This document shows positions 6,878-16,086 of a stretch of DNA of 64,000 bases, in pieces. Both the position numbers and the translations under genes were made by a program. Origin of the DNA: Rhizobium croatiense (GTDB lineage: Bacteria > Pseudomonadota > Alphaproteobacteria > Rhizobiales > Rhizobiaceae); contig NZ_JAILYJ010000011.1 in assembly GCF_019793465.1 (NCBI RefSeq), positions 124,001 to 188,000 on the forward strand, read 5' to 3'. The notes beneath the pieces were generated by a model. It had not been told where the DNA came from. It was given only the letters and a program-made list of their open reading frames with translations, and searched no databases. How positions within the stretch are numbered: position 1 is the stretch's first letter; the number at the start of each line of letters is the position of its first letter.

Positions 6878-7651
6878 ATGTCCCAAAAACTCGCAGGCAA
6901 AATAGCACTCATCACCGGAAGTTCGCGCGGGATCGGCCGGGCCGCCGCCCTTGCATTTGCGAAGGAGGGTGCCGCGCTGATTGGCGTGCACTACACCGCC
7001 AATGCGGATGCGGCCAGTGCCACAGTACGCGATATCGAGGCGCTGGGCGTCAAGGCCGTCGCGGTTAAGGCTGATCTTAGAGACGGCAAGGACGCGGCCG
7101 ACAGCCTCTGGGCGCAGTTCAGCGAAGCTGCGCGTGTCGAGAGGGGCACGTCGGCTATGGACATCTTGGTGAACAACGCCGGCATCGCGCCGGCGTTGCC
7201 CTTGAGAGAAACAAGCGAGGCCGCGTTCGACGAGGTGATGACGATCAACTACAAGGCGCCGTTCTTCCTCATCCAGGCAATGGCCGACCACATTCGCGAC
7301 AACGGCCGCATCATCAATGTCTCGACCGGGTTCACCCGGATCGCGGCACCGACCCATCCCGCCTATGCGGCCTCCAAGGGAGCGCTGGAGACGTTGACAC
7401 TGGCGCTGGCCCCTGAATTTGCAGCTCGCGGGATTACGGTCAATGCCGTGATGCCGGGTGTGACAGAGACGGATATGAATGCCGAATGGCTGGCATCACC
7501 GGACGCGCGCGCTGGCGCCGAAGCACTCTCGGTCTTCTCCCGCGTCGGCCGGGCGGAGGACGTCGCCGACGTCATCGCTTTCCTCGCATCGAACGATGCG
7601 CGATGGACCACGGGCCAGATGATTGATGCGACCGGTGGTGCCAGGATCTGA
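6878..7651 (+). CDS. Short-chain dehydrogenase/reductase (SDR), TetR-controlled
   Basis: A 257-residue classical SDR. Cofactor motif TGSSRGIGRAAAL (about residues 12-24), structural NNAG (DILVNNAGIAP), the catalytic Ser in INVSTGF, and the YAASKGAL catalytic Tyr/Lys motif are all present. The C-terminus WTTGQMIDATGGARI is the usual fold ending. An extra insert after the cofactor strand (FSEAARVERGTSAMD) is seen in this subgroup. The start ATG follows GGAG by about 6 nt. NADP preference is likely from the Arg after Ser in the glycine loop. Substrate unknown; induced through the adjacent TetR repressor. Confidence 0.9.
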   Translation: MSQKLAGKIALITGSSRGIGRAAALAFAKEGAALIGVHYTANADAASATVRDIEALGVKAVAVKADLRDGKDAADSLWAQFSEAARVERGTSAMDILVNNAGIAPALPLRETSEAAFDEVMTINYKAPFFLIQAMADHIRDNGRIINVSTGFTRIAAPTHPAYAASKGALETLTLALAPEFAARGITVNAVMPGVTETDMNAEWLASPDARAGAEALSVFSRVGRAEDVADVIAFLASNDARWTTGQMIDATGGARI

Positions 7652-8100
7652 CCGAGTCCAGACGCCGCTATGGTTCCAGCCGTTCAAACTAGGCGGCAGG
7701 GAGCGCTCCCGACGGCATGCCGGTTGAATTCGGTTTGCCCGTAGTACACCAGCCAGGACTGCGCTCGCTGAGCTCGGTCCTCGCGTTCTCCTCCCGACGG
7801 CGCGCTCCGCCTATCTTGCGAGTCATTGCTACTATCCCGCATGCCTCGACGCGCCGACATCGGCTCATCGACCGGACGCTGCCTAGTCTTGTCCTCAATT
7901 GCTGGATCGCTCTTGCCCAAAACGCGCCTCTCACCGCGAATCTGCTTCGCTGGAGATTGGATGAGGTGTCTTAAGTTCCGGTCCCTCAGGAACATGTCCG
8001 GCAGGCAGGTCACGCTCCTCGCGTATTCTCACCGGCACCGTATGCCCTGGCTGGGCGAATTGGTGCGGAACCTCCGCACCAGTTCCGATCACTCTCGGAA
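7652..8100. other. Intergenic region, no gene supported
   Basis: About 450 bp between the SDR gene and the tautomerase gene. Open frames exist on both strands (for example 7684-8013 minus and 7717-7974 plus). They are arginine/serine-rich, overlap one another, lack ribosome sites and resemble no family I know. A perfect 12-bp palindrome, GGGAGCGCTCCC, lies at 7699-7710, about 50 bp past the SDR stop. The stretch may be remnant DNA. Confidence 0.4.
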
Positions 8101-8319
8101 TCAACTGTCTTCTTTCGCGCGATAGGCATGTGGAAGGATGAAAATCTCGTCCGCACGTCCGTATCCGCCGTCCTTCACTTCCTCGATCAATACCATTGTG
8201 TGTGGCCGTGCCGCCTCGGAGAAATACTCCACCAGCATGTCGGTGGCGCGGTGCACGATTTCTTCCTTCTGGGAGCGGCTGAGCGCGCCCTCCGGCGTCT
8301 TTATGTTAACGAATGGCAT
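8101..8319 (-). CDS. 4-oxalocrotonate tautomerase-family protein
   Basis: A 72-residue tautomerase. Pro2, the catalytic N-terminal proline after Met removal, is present (MPFVNIKTPEGALS). The family pattern LSRSQKEEIVHRATDMLVEYF follows, and a VLIEEV strand in the middle. Size fits the small 4-OT branch (60-75 residues), which assembles as hexamers and moves protons on enol/keto substrates. It lies 27 nt downstream of the SDR gene on the same strand and is likely co-transcribed with it, opposite a LysR regulator. Substrate unknown. Confidence 0.85.
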   Translation of the reverse strand: MPFVNIKTPEGALSRSQKEEIVHRATDMLVEYFSEAARPHTMVLIEEVKDGGYGRADEIFILPHAYRAKEDS

Positions 8320-8346
8320 AGGACTCTCCTTTCTTGGGGTTCTACT

Positions 8347-9087
8347 TCAGATCATGCCGCCATTGGCGCGTAGCACCTGACCGTTCACCCAGCCGCCTTC
8401 CGGGCCGGCGAGGAAGGAAACGACCGAGGCAATGTCATCCGGTTGGCCCAAGCGCCCCAGCGGAATGGTAGCGACGATTCTCTGCACGAGTTCGTCGGGC
8501 TTGCCGGACATGAACAGTTCCGTCTCGACGGGACCGGGCGCCACCGCATTGACTGTAATGCCGCGCGGGCCGAGTTCCTTCGAGGCGACGTGCGTGATCG
8601 CCTCGACGGCCGCCTTGCTTGCGGCATAGACACCGTAAGTCGGCCCGTATGCGCCGACGACGCTGGAAGAGAAATTGATGATGCGCCCACCATCGCGGAG
8701 CCGACGGGCTGCTTCGCGCACGGCGCGGAATGTCCCTGTGAGGTTGATGGCGATCTGCTGCTCGAAACTCGCGTCGTCCATATCGGCAATCGGAGCCAGC
8801 TTTATGATGCCGGCATTGTTGACCAGGATGTCGGCCCCGCCGAAGCGCTCTTCGGCCGCGGTGAACAGATCGGCAGCCGCGGCCGGACCGCTTATGTCAG
8901 CCTGCACCGCGAGAGCCTTCCCGCCGCCCAGTTCAATGTCTGCGACAACCGCATCAGCCGCCTGACGGCCGCTTGCGTAATTCACCACGATGGCGATGCC
9001 GTCTTTCGCCAGCCGAAGCGCAATGGCTCGGCCGATGCCTTTCGATGCGCCGGTGACGATAGCGACGCGCTGTCCTTTGATGGTCAT
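8347..9087 (-). CDS. Short-chain dehydrogenase/reductase (SDR), 3-oxoacyl-ACP-reductase-like
   Basis: A 246-residue classical SDR with TGASKGIGRAIALRLA (cofactor loop, residues about 13-28), DILVNNAGI, INFSSSVVG (catalytic Ser) and YAASKAAVEAI (catalytic Tyr/Lys). It ends in WVNGQVLRANGGMI. The NYASGR segment after the second strand suggests NADP use. It probably forms an operon with the tautomerase downstream. It is divergent from a LysR gene across about 100 bp, which is the usual regulator/target layout. FabG-like by sequence, but the context argues for a catabolic or detoxifying role rather than fatty-acid synthesis. Confidence 0.88.
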   Translation of the reverse strand: MTIKGQRVAIVTGASKGIGRAIALRLAKDGIAIVVNYASGRQAADAVVADIELGGGKALAVQADISGPAAAADLFTAAEERFGGADILVNNAGIIKLAPIADMDDASFEQQIAINLTGTFRAVREAARRLRDGGRIINFSSSVVGAYGPTYGVYAASKAAVEAITHVASKELGPRGITVNAVAPGPVETELFMSGKPDELVQRIVATIPLGRLGQPDDIASVVSFLAGPEGGWVNGQVLRANGGMI

Positions 9088-9189
9088 GGCACCTTTCTCC
9101 TATTTGACGGAACTGGAGATATTGCCGATGCCTTAGAAGAACAATCTCCCACATTTTGACAACAGAATTCGGATGTGGTGAATAACGTC

Positions 9190-10083
9190 ATGGATCGGCT
9201 TGACCGCATGCAGCTCTTTATCCGGATCGTCGAGCGGCGTAGCTTCGCCGCGGCGGCGTCCGACCTTGGGCTTGCCCGTTCCACGGCTACCGAGGCGATC
9301 AAGCGGTTGGAGGACGATCTCGGCGTTCGCCTTCTCGAGCGAACGACCCGGCATGTCGCGCCGACACTGGACGGCGCGGCCTTCTACAGGCGATGTGTCG
9401 CAATCCTCACGGAGGTGGACGAGGCGGAAAACGTGTTCCGTGACATGCAACCGCGCGGCCTGCTGCGCGTCGACGCCCATCCCTTGCTGACGCGCACATT
9501 CCTGTTGCCGCGACTCAATGAATTCCTCGATCGTTATCCTCTGCTCGACCTGCAGATCGGGCAGGGCGACCGGCTGGTAGATCTGGTCAGGGAGGGTATC
9601 GACTGCGTCATCCGCGCCGGAGAGATTGCTGATAGCGGCCTGATCATGCGTCGCCTCGGGATGATTGCTGAAATCACTTGTGCCAGCCCAGCTTATATAG
9701 CGAGGCACGGAGTGCCACGCTCCCCAGACGCGATGGAGGGGCATCGCGCCGTTGGTTTCATATCGTCACGCACCGGGCAGATCATGCCGCTCGAGTTCAC
9801 CGTCGGCAGCACGGTCCGCTTCGTAACCTTGCCGTGCCGGCTAACGGTCAACAACTCCGACACCATGACCGATCTCGCCCGCCTCGGCTTCGGCCTCATT
9901 CAGGCACCGCGTTACCGCCTGCAGCGGGATCTGGACGAAGGGACGCTGGTCGAGGTCCTTGGCGACTTTCTTCCCCCGCCGACGCCGCTTACCGCGCTCT
10001 ACCCGCAGAACCGCCAGCTTTCACCGCGGGTGCGCGTCTTTCTCGACTGGATCGTCGAATTGTTTTCCGAAGCAGACTTGTGA
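9190..10083 (+). CDS. LysR-family transcriptional regulator
   Basis: A LysR-type regulator of 297 residues from ATG 9190 (MDRLDRMQLFIRIVERRSFAAA). The frame is open to a GTG at 9175, but the ATG gives the normal family N-terminus. The winged HTH spans about residues 4-60 (ASDLGLARSTATEAIKRLEDDLGVRLLERTTR), followed by the PBP2-like effector domain. It is of the CrgA-like subgroup (GLLRVDAH..., IRAGEIADSGLIMRRLG). It is divergent from the SDR/tautomerase pair and probably controls it. Confidence 0.9.
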   Translation: MDRLDRMQLFIRIVERRSFAAAASDLGLARSTATEAIKRLEDDLGVRLLERTTRHVAPTLDGAAFYRRCVAILTEVDEAENVFRDMQPRGLLRVDAHPLLTRTFLLPRLNEFLDRYPLLDLQIGQGDRLVDLVREGIDCVIRAGEIADSGLIMRRLGMIAEITCASPAYIARHGVPRSPDAMEGHRAVGFISSRTGQIMPLEFTVGSTVRFVTLPCRLTVNNSDTMTDLARLGFGLIQAPRYRLQRDLDEGTLVEVLGDFLPPPTPLTALYPQNRQLSPRVRVFLDWIVELFSEADL

Positions 10084-10106
10084 CCGTTTTCTCTCCATTG
10101 CTCCGG

Positions 10107-11027
10107 CTAGGAATTCCCTCGCAAGAGGGGTGCTTCATCCAAGGTGACGACCATATACTCAATGAAGGCTCGAACACGGTGTGGCAAGGGGCCGCCACCG
10201 ACGTAAACGGCGTGGACCAGTTCCAGATCCCCCGGATTATGCTCTTCGAGCAGTGCAACGAGCCGCCCCGTCGCAATCTCATCGGCCACATGAAACAGAC
10301 CGACCCTGGCAATTCCGGCACCAGCCAGCGCCATCTGTTTCATCGTCTCGCCGTTGTTCACGACGATGTTGCCCTTGACAGGTTGCGCGACGTCCTGGCC
10401 GCCGACACGAAAGGGCCAGGACGGCCTTGCACGCCGGAAATTGAACGTTAGGCAGTCGTGCTGTTCGAGATCCGCAGGTGCTTGTGGTGAACCCCGGCGC
10501 GCCAGGTAGTCGGGTGACGCACAGACCACGCGCCGGCTCTGCCCGAGCTTGCGGGCGATCAGACCACTGTCCGGCAGGTTGCCCATGCGGATGGCGACGT
10601 CGGTCTTCTCCGCAACCAGATCGACAATGCCGTCGGTGAAGCTGAGATCGACGATCAAATCGGGATTGCGCGCAATGAAATCTGGAATAGCCGGTGCGAC
10701 GAACATTGTTCCGAAGGGTATTGTCGTGTTGATTCTCAGCCGTCCACGAACCGCTCCTCCAGCCGCCTCCTGATCAGCGTCATTCAACTCCTGCAGAATC
10801 CTCAGTGCCGAATGGTAATAGGCCTCGCCCTCCTCCGTTAGTGTCAGAGCGCGGGTCGTCCGTACCAGAAGGCGGGTACCAAGCCTCGTTTCCAGGCGTG
10901 CGATCAGTTTGCTGACCGCCGATGGGGTGATGTCGAGATTGCGGGCGGCGGCTGAGAAGCCACCGTCTTGTACAACGTGTGCAAACACTTCCATCTCACC
11001 CGAGCGCTCCATCAGAATACGGGGCAT
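10107..11027 (-). CDS. LysR-family transcriptional regulator
   Basis: A 306-residue LysR regulator with the HTH at about residues 10-65 (GGFSAAARNLDITPSAVSKLIARLETRLGTRLLVRTTR) and the effector domain after it (RLRINTTIPFG, IRMGNLPDSGLIARKLG). It belongs to the same subgroup as the regulator just to the left but is clearly diverged. A second in-frame ATG (MERSGEMEVF, five codons in) could be the true start. It is divergent from a short-chain dehydrogenase gene that is now frameshifted, which it probably controlled. Confidence 0.9.
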   Translation of the reverse strand: MPRILMERSGEMEVFAHVVQDGGFSAAARNLDITPSAVSKLIARLETRLGTRLLVRTTRALTLTEEGEAYYHSALRILQELNDADQEAAGGAVRGRLRINTTIPFGTMFVAPAIPDFIARNPDLIVDLSFTDGIVDLVAEKTDVAIRMGNLPDSGLIARKLGQSRRVVCASPDYLARRGSPQAPADLEQHDCLTFNFRRARPSWPFRVGGQDVAQPVKGNIVVNNGETMKQMALAGAGIARVGLFHVADEIATGRLVALLEEHNPGDLELVHAVYVGGGPLPHRVRAFIEYMVVTLDEAPLLRGNS

Positions 11028-11124
11028 TGATGATCCTCGTTCACAGGTGCATGTTTTCAGTTGGCAATAGTGCCTCGTGCGCGTAAATCATAAATTGCCT
11101 CCGGCAACAATCTGGAGACACCAC

Positions 11125-11915
11125 ATGGATCTGCAACTCACCGGCAAGACCGCCCTTGTTACCGGCGCCACCGCTGGCATCGGCCTCGAAATCGCCCGCA
11201 CGCTTGCGGTGGAAGGGGCGCGCGTCATCGTCACAGGACGGGACCGCGCGAAGCTCGACAGCGCGATCGCTGCCGTCGGAGCATCGGGCGGATCGGACAT
11301 CACGGGAGTTCTGGCAGACGCTGCAAGCGCCGAGGGCGCCGCGATCATCGCCAAGGCCGAACCTTCGGTTGATATTCTCGTCAATAATCTCGGCATCTAC
11401 GAGAGCAAGGCCTTCGGGGAAATATCGGACGCCGACTGGAGCCACCTGTTCGACGTCAATGTCATGAGCGGCGTGCGCCTGTCACGAACCTATCTCCCAG
11501 GCATGCTGGAACCAACTGGGGCCGCATTATTTTCATTTCCAGTGAATCGGCTCTCGCCATTCCCCAGGATATGATCCACTACGCGACCACCAAGACAGCT
11601 CAGCTATCGATCTCGCGTGGATTGGCCCAGCTAACCCGCGGCACGAATGTCACGGTCAATTCCGTGCTGCCGGGTCCGACCCGGTCGGAAGGCATCGAGA
11701 CCTTCCTGCGCAGTCAGGCAAGCGACCCGTCCGCACCGATAAGGCAGATCGAGGCCGAATTCTTTGCCACGGCTCGCTCGGCTTCTATCCTGCAGCGCAT
11801 GGTGGCAGCGGAAGAAGTGGCAAATCTCGTCGCCTATCTCGCCAGCCCCCGTTCATCCGCCACGAACGGTGCGGCTCTGCGCGCCGAAGGCGGTCTCGTC
11901 AATACCATCGCCTGA
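11125..11915 (+). pseudogene. Short-chain dehydrogenase with a single-base frameshift
   Basis: The first frame (11125-11574) gives a good SDR N-terminus: TGATAGIGLEIARTLA, VTGRDR, DILVNNLGIYESK, then loses homology after GMLE at 11511. The rest of the protein continues in the -1 frame: NWGRIIFISSESALAI, then YATTKTAQ (catalytic Tyr/Lys) and the C-terminus to 11915. Restoring one base at about 11512-11513 joins both parts into one 264-residue enzyme. Catalytic Ser, Tyr and Lys all lie past the break, so neither part alone can work. Either a recent pseudogene or a sequencing error. It is divergent from LysR (10107-11027). Confidence 0.85.
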
Positions 11916-11929
11916 GCGAGGGTTTCTCC

Positions 11930-12264
11930 ATGTCGAACGTACCTTTGACCATCATCGCCATCGCCACTGCAAAGCCCGGTAACGAGGCAGCCCTCGGTGC
12001 TGCACAGGAAAAGCTCGTCGCAGCGACTCTGGTTGAGGACGGCTGTCTTCGTTACGAGCTCAGCCGCTCGATGATGGACGCGTTCGCATCTTCGTCGAGA
12101 GATGGGCAAGCGAACAGCAATGGCACAAGCATATGCGGGGTTCCGCCATGCGGCGTTTTCATGCAAGCGGCGAGGGTGAATACTTCGCCGACTTCAGGTC
12201 GCTGGGTGAGTCGTCCGTTGTTCATTCTCAGTCAGATTTTCTTCCCTTAGGGGCTAATCCATGA
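11930..12264 (+). pseudogene. Antibiotic-biosynthesis-monooxygenase (ABM) domain protein with a single-base frameshift
   Basis: The gene starts MSNVPLTIIAIATAKPGNE and reads a normal ABM domain to DGCLRYELSRS. Homology then moves to the -1 frame at about 12071-12073, where DGRVRIFVERWASEQQWHKHM, then HASGEGEYFADFRSLG, runs to a stop at 12262-12264. The intact product would be about 111 residues, normal for this family of small dimeric quinol or heme-less monooxygenases. It lies 14 nt after the frameshifted SDR gene, so both genes of the small operon carry the same kind of lesion. Confidence 0.8.
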
Positions 12265-12313
12265 CATTTCTGCGCAGTCTCGCCATTGCCCCTTGCACCC
12301 GGTGTCAGCATTA

Positions 12314-13075
12314 TCACTTCGGCTTAATGGCCATCAGATTGCCCAACTCCATCGGGAAGGGAAATAAAATCGTCGAAGTCTTCTCGCCGGCGATGACGTT
12401 CAACGTGCTCAAGTAACGAAGCTGCATCGCCTCCGGCTGCTTGGCCAGAATTTCGGCCGCTTCCAGCAGCTTGGCTGCAGCTTGCTGTTCGCCCTCGGCA
12501 TTGATAACCTTCGCGCGGCGTTCGCGTTCGGCTTCCGCTTGGCGAGCAATCGCGCGGATCATCGACTCGTTGATGTCAACATGTTTGATCTCGACAGTGG
12601 CTACTTTAATTCCCCAAGCATCCGTCTGAGTGTCAAGGATTTCCTGAATATCCGAGTTGAGCCTGTCACGTTCTGCGAGCATTTCATCGAGGTCGTGCTT
12701 GCCGAGCACGGAGCGCAACGTCGTCTGGGCAAGCTGGCTTGTTGCCATCATGAAATCCTCGACCTGTATTGTCGACTTCTCGGGGTCGATAACCCTGAAA
12801 TAGATCACCGCGCTGACACGAACCGAGACATTGTCATGTGAGATGACGTCCTGGCTGGGGACGTCGAGTACGCGCGTGCGCAAGTCGACTCGGATCATCT
12901 GCTGGACATAGGGGATGAGCAGAATCAGGCCAGGCCCCTTGACTCCGGTAAAGCGGCCAAGTGTGAACACGACGCCGCGTTCATATTCCCTCAGGATCTT
13001 AACCGCGGATGCGAGGATGGCGACCAAAATGACAATGATCACCAAATAGAAGGCAAGATCTGCAAACATATCCAT
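12314..13075 (-). CDS. Slipin (stomatin/prohibitin-like SPFH protein)
   Basis: A 253-residue SPFH protein. It has one N-terminal membrane segment (MFADLAFYLVIIVILVAILA region) and then the band-7 domain: REYERGVVFTLGRF, GLILLIPYVQ, RVLDVPSQDVISHDNVSVRV. An alpha-helical tail rich in Ala/Glu/Arg (RQAEAERERRAKVINAEGE) oligomerises. I chose ATG 13075 because GGAGGAG stands 6 nt before it; an upstream start at 13147 would overlap the protease gene. It is co-transcribed, 28 nt apart, with the NfeD-type protease. In the known pairing the protease acts on or with the slipin in membrane microdomains. Confidence 0.92.
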   Translation of the reverse strand: MDMFADLAFYLVIIVILVAILASAVKILREYERGVVFTLGRFTGVKGPGLILLIPYVQQMIRVDLRTRVLDVPSQDVISHDNVSVRVSAVIYFRVIDPEKSTIQVEDFMMATSQLAQTTLRSVLGKHDLDEMLAERDRLNSDIQEILDTQTDAWGIKVATVEIKHVDINESMIRAIARQAEAERERRAKVINAEGEQQAAAKLLEAAEILAKQPEAMQLRYLSTLNVIAGEKTSTILFPFPMELGNLMAIKPK

Positions 13076-13103
13076 GACTCCTCCTCCTGCTTCCTGAGCG
13101 CCG

Positions 13104-14501
13104 TTAAGTGTCCTTTGGACGGCTGGCGACTTCGAGCGCCAGCCCATTGCGGCCGATCACGCTGACAAAGTCACCAGCAACAAGGGGTTCGGCGGAAACC
13201 GCCTTCCAACGTTCGCCATGCGCAATGACGTACCCCGTGAGCCCCGTCCAACTCTCAACTTTACCGGAAATACCGATCATCTCCTCTGCACCGGTGGCAA
13301 CCTGGCGCAAGCGCGAGGTGAATGCCAGGCGAGCAACGACAAGGCTAAAGACAAGAATCACAAATGCAATTGCGCCCAGTAGGGGGCGCGACACTTCCAG
13401 GCCGGGTATGTCGGGATCAAACAAAATGGTTGCTCCCAGGATCACGGCTACCCCGCCGCCAATGCCCAAAGCGCCGAAGCTTGGCGAATGCGCCTCAGCC
13501 ACAGTCAATCCCACGCCGAGGAAAATAAGCCCGAGGGCGGCAAAACTCACCGGCAGCAATGCCAGAGCATAGAGACCAAGCAGAAGGCAGATGCCGCCGA
13601 TCGTGCCAGGAAGCATTGTCCCAGGTGCGAGAAATTCGAAGATCAGGCCATAGATGCCGACCATCATCAGGATGATTGCGATGTTCGGATCGGTGATGAC
13701 GGAAAGCAGGCGCGTGCGCCAGTCAGGCTCGAATTCCTGCACGGCCAAACCGGCGGTATCGAGTCGGACCTCCGTTTGACCGACCCGCACCACGCGCCCT
13801 TGTGCCTTTGCAAGGAGATCGGTGACATCGACTGCCGTGAAATCGATGGCATGTTCGCGCACTGCCGCAGTGGTTGAAAGGCTCGCAGCTTCACGGACAG
13901 CACGCTCTGCCCAGTCGGCGTTGCGATTGCGCAATTCCGCTAGCCCGCGAATGTAAGCGACTGCGTCGTTAACGGCTTTTGCTTCGTGGGCATCGCCTGG
14001 AGTTTCTGCCTGCTTGCCAGGCTCGCCCGGCTTCTTTTCGGGTTCCGTATCGCCGAAAGGCTTTAGGCCGAGCGCGATTGGTGTCGCCGCACCCAAATTG
14101 GTCCCGGGCGCCATTGCCGCAATGTGGCTTGCGTAGAGAATATAGGTGCCGGCGCTGGCAGCCCGTGCCCCGCTCGGCGCGACGAAGCTCGCGACGGGCA
14201 CCGGCGAGGCAAGGATCGCGCGAATGATTTCCCGCATGGAGCTGTCAAGGCCACCCGGTGTGTCCATTTGCAGAATGATCAAGACCGCTCCACGTTCGCC
14301 AGCACGCTGAATGCCTCGTTTTACGTAGTCAGCTATCGCGGGTCCAATGGCGCCGTTCAACTTGAGAACGACAGACGCGCGGTCAGACGCCGACGGTGCG
14401 ACGAAGCCCCATGCTGAGAGCAGCAAAAACAACAAAGTGAAGATTGGCGGTTGCCATCGCCAACACCTTAATCCCCGCGTGACAATCTGCGGAACGTACA
14501 T
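13104..14501 (-). CDS. NfeD-family membrane-bound serine protease (ClpP-class), slipin partner
   Basis: About 465 residues from ATG 14501 (MYVPQIVTRG), which gives a signal/anchor; starts at 14552 or 14564 are possible as no Shine-Dalgarno is clear. An N-terminal ClpP-like protease domain contains DTPGGLDSSMREI and PSGARAASAGTYILYASH, the latter carrying the nucleophilic Ser. Then come four or five membrane helices (residues about 250-390) and a C-terminal NfeD OB-fold (GISGKVESWTGLTGYV to VIGRNGLALEV). This is the long 1b type of NfeD. With the slipin gene it makes the conserved stomatin-operon pair, probably for membrane quality control. Confidence 0.9.
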   Translation of the reverse strand: MYVPQIVTRGLRCWRWQPPIFTLLFLLLSAWGFVAPSASDRASVVLKLNGAIGPAIADYVKRGIQRAGERGAVLIILQMDTPGGLDSSMREIIRAILASPVPVASFVAPSGARAASAGTYILYASHIAAMAPGTNLGAATPIALGLKPFGDTEPEKKPGEPGKQAETPGDAHEAKAVNDAVAYIRGLAELRNRNADWAERAVREAASLSTTAAVREHAIDFTAVDVTDLLAKAQGRVVRVGQTEVRLDTAGLAVQEFEPDWRTRLLSVITDPNIAIILMMVGIYGLIFEFLAPGTMLPGTIGGICLLLGLYALALLPVSFAALGLIFLGVGLTVAEAHSPSFGALGIGGGVAVILGATILFDPDIPGLEVSRPLLGAIAFVILVFSLVVARLAFTSRLRQVATGAEEMIGISGKVESWTGLTGYVIAHGERWKAVSAEPLVAGDFVSVIGRNGLALEVASRPKDT

Positions 14502-14623
14502 GATATTTAATATATGTCGGAAATTACAAAGAAAAAGAAATAGGCGTCTCATGTTTACGAACAAGCGAAGAACGCCGTGACTCTACCGATTATTTTTGAG
14601 CAGGGCGGTTCGACCCTTTTCTA

Positions 14624-15139
14624 TCACGCGGACAGTGGGCGCTTGATGATTCTCACATGGCAGCAGATGCAGGCCAAAAACACGGATATAAAAAGGAAAG
14701 TCCCGAGGGTTGAATAGGATAGCGGCAGGAACGACCAATCGCCCCGCTGAAATTGAGGCAGCGTAAAATCCGAAAGGCCGGCTTGCGCAACTGCTGCCCG
14801 CCCCATGGTCAGACCGGTCGCGATCAACGCGATATGAGCATGGATGAATCCTGACCGGTGGTATCGCTGCGGCTGCAAGGCCACTCGAATCCCGAAAATC
14901 GATGCAAGCGTCAGCAGGGCCATGGCGCTCCAAATTCCAATGCCGGGTACCGCCAAAAGCAGATAGATCGGCTCGCGCATGACAGGAAGAATTGTCATAT
15001 GCAGCCACCAGGCGGAGGCGCTTGAGGGGTAGCTTTCCAAGAGCAGCATGCTGAGAACGAAGATCGATGCTGTCGCGTAAGCCAGGGATGGCCCAAGTCG
15101 CATCATCGTGAAAATAGCGATCCGCATAGGGCGTACCAT
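14624..15139 (-). CDS. Small integral membrane protein of unknown function
   Basis: A 171-residue hydrophobic protein with about four predicted membrane helices (roughly residues 15-35, 47-66, 70-90 and 145-165) and loops containing HRSGFIHAHIAL. I do not recognise the family. The start could be ATG 15139 or ATG 15127 (MRIAIFTMMRLG), the latter with AAGGA 11 nt upstream. It follows the NfeD gene tail-wise on the same strand but is separated from it by about 120 bp, so a functional link is uncertain. Confidence 0.65.
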   Translation of the reverse strand: MVRPMRIAIFTMMRLGPSLAYATASIFVLSMLLLESYPSSASAWWLHMTILPVMREPIYLLLAVPGIGIWSAMALLTLASIFGIRVALQPQRYHRSGFIHAHIALIATGLTMGRAAVAQAGLSDFTLPQFQRGDWSFLPLSYSTLGTFLFISVFLACICCHVRIIKRPLSA

Positions 15140-15384
15140 CCTTTGACCTGACGAAAAGGGTAGGCGACGTCGATTAATTTTCTACTCTGAGAATCACCGG
15201 GCACATGATACCAACTTTGGATAGTTGGCGTGTATCACCTTTGCGCGTGCCGGCGAAGACCGCATCTGTCGTTTTTTTGCGACTATTTGCTCAAATTCTG
15301 GAGTTGTTAGCTTTTTTTTACGATGATTTTCGGTGAGCGCATCCGAATCTCAGGTAAAGAATGTCTGATGGGGGATCAAGTTGA

Positions 15385-15909
15385 ATGTTGCAGATCAGAG
15401 CTGGAACTAAATGCATTGCGTTTTTGATAGCGACTGGAGCAATTTTGGCTGGTTGCCAGTCATCCGGCGTTGATGGTCTTGCTGCCTATGGCGATAGTGC
15501 AAAGACCCTTGAGGATGACTCGGCCGTCGCCTTCTACAAGAACGACGAGTTGATAACCAACGGGAAACTGCAGTTTCAGGAAAAGAACTACGGAAAATCC
15601 TACGCCATTTACAAGCGAGCGGTTGACGTTTTTCCGGAGGATCCGGCCGCCTGGCTAGGTTTGGCAGCCTCGGCCGACATGGTTGCCCGCTTCGACACGT
15701 CCGACCGCGCCTACCAGCAGCTTTCGCGAATGATCGGCAACACCCCGGTCTACTACAACAATATCGGATACTCTCACCTATTACGCGGGGATTTGCGCAA
15801 TGCCAGACGGTATTTCCTGAAAGCCTACGAGCTTGATCCCGGGAACGAAGTCACTGCCCGTAATCTCGAATTGATGAAGAACAGCGTGAATCACCCTCAG
15901 CGGGGATAG
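15385..15909 (+). CDS. tadD: TadD-like TPR lipoprotein
   Basis: A 174-residue lipoprotein. The lipobox LAGC places the lipidated Cys at residue 24, after a short hydrophobic signal. The mature part holds two or three tetratricopeptide repeats (KNYGKSYAIYKRAVDVFPEDPAAWLGLAA, then TPVYYNNIGYSHLLRGDLRNARRYFLKAYELDPGN). TPR lipoproteins of this size in Tad loci (TadD) act as pilotins or assembly factors for the outer-membrane secretin. It is convergent with the Tad operon rather than part of it, which is unusual but close enough to support the role. Confidence 0.8.
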   Translation: MLQIRAGTKCIAFLIATGAILAGCQSSGVDGLAAYGDSAKTLEDDSAVAFYKNDELITNGKLQFQEKNYGKSYAIYKRAVDVFPEDPAAWLGLAASADMVARFDTSDRAYQQLSRMIGNTPVYYNNIGYSHLLRGDLRNARRYFLKAYELDPGNEVTARNLELMKNSVNHPQRG

Positions 15910-16086
15910 CCCTTCGCGGATTTGGCAGTCTGCATCAAGCCAATGCATGTCGCCCGGAAGTGTGCAGCGGTTCCGGGACAACGACATGCATAAGAACAAA
16001 TAGCTTTAAGAGCGCCGTTGCCGCATTGCGAGCATCGGCGCGGCGGCGACCACCGATTGCTTTGGAGATTTTGCTGAAGCCGGTGT

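Noticed and set aside
7684..8013. Possible small gene of 109 residues on the minus strand
   Set aside because: There is no ribosome site or family resemblance, its composition is biased, and several other frames overlap it. It cannot be supported.
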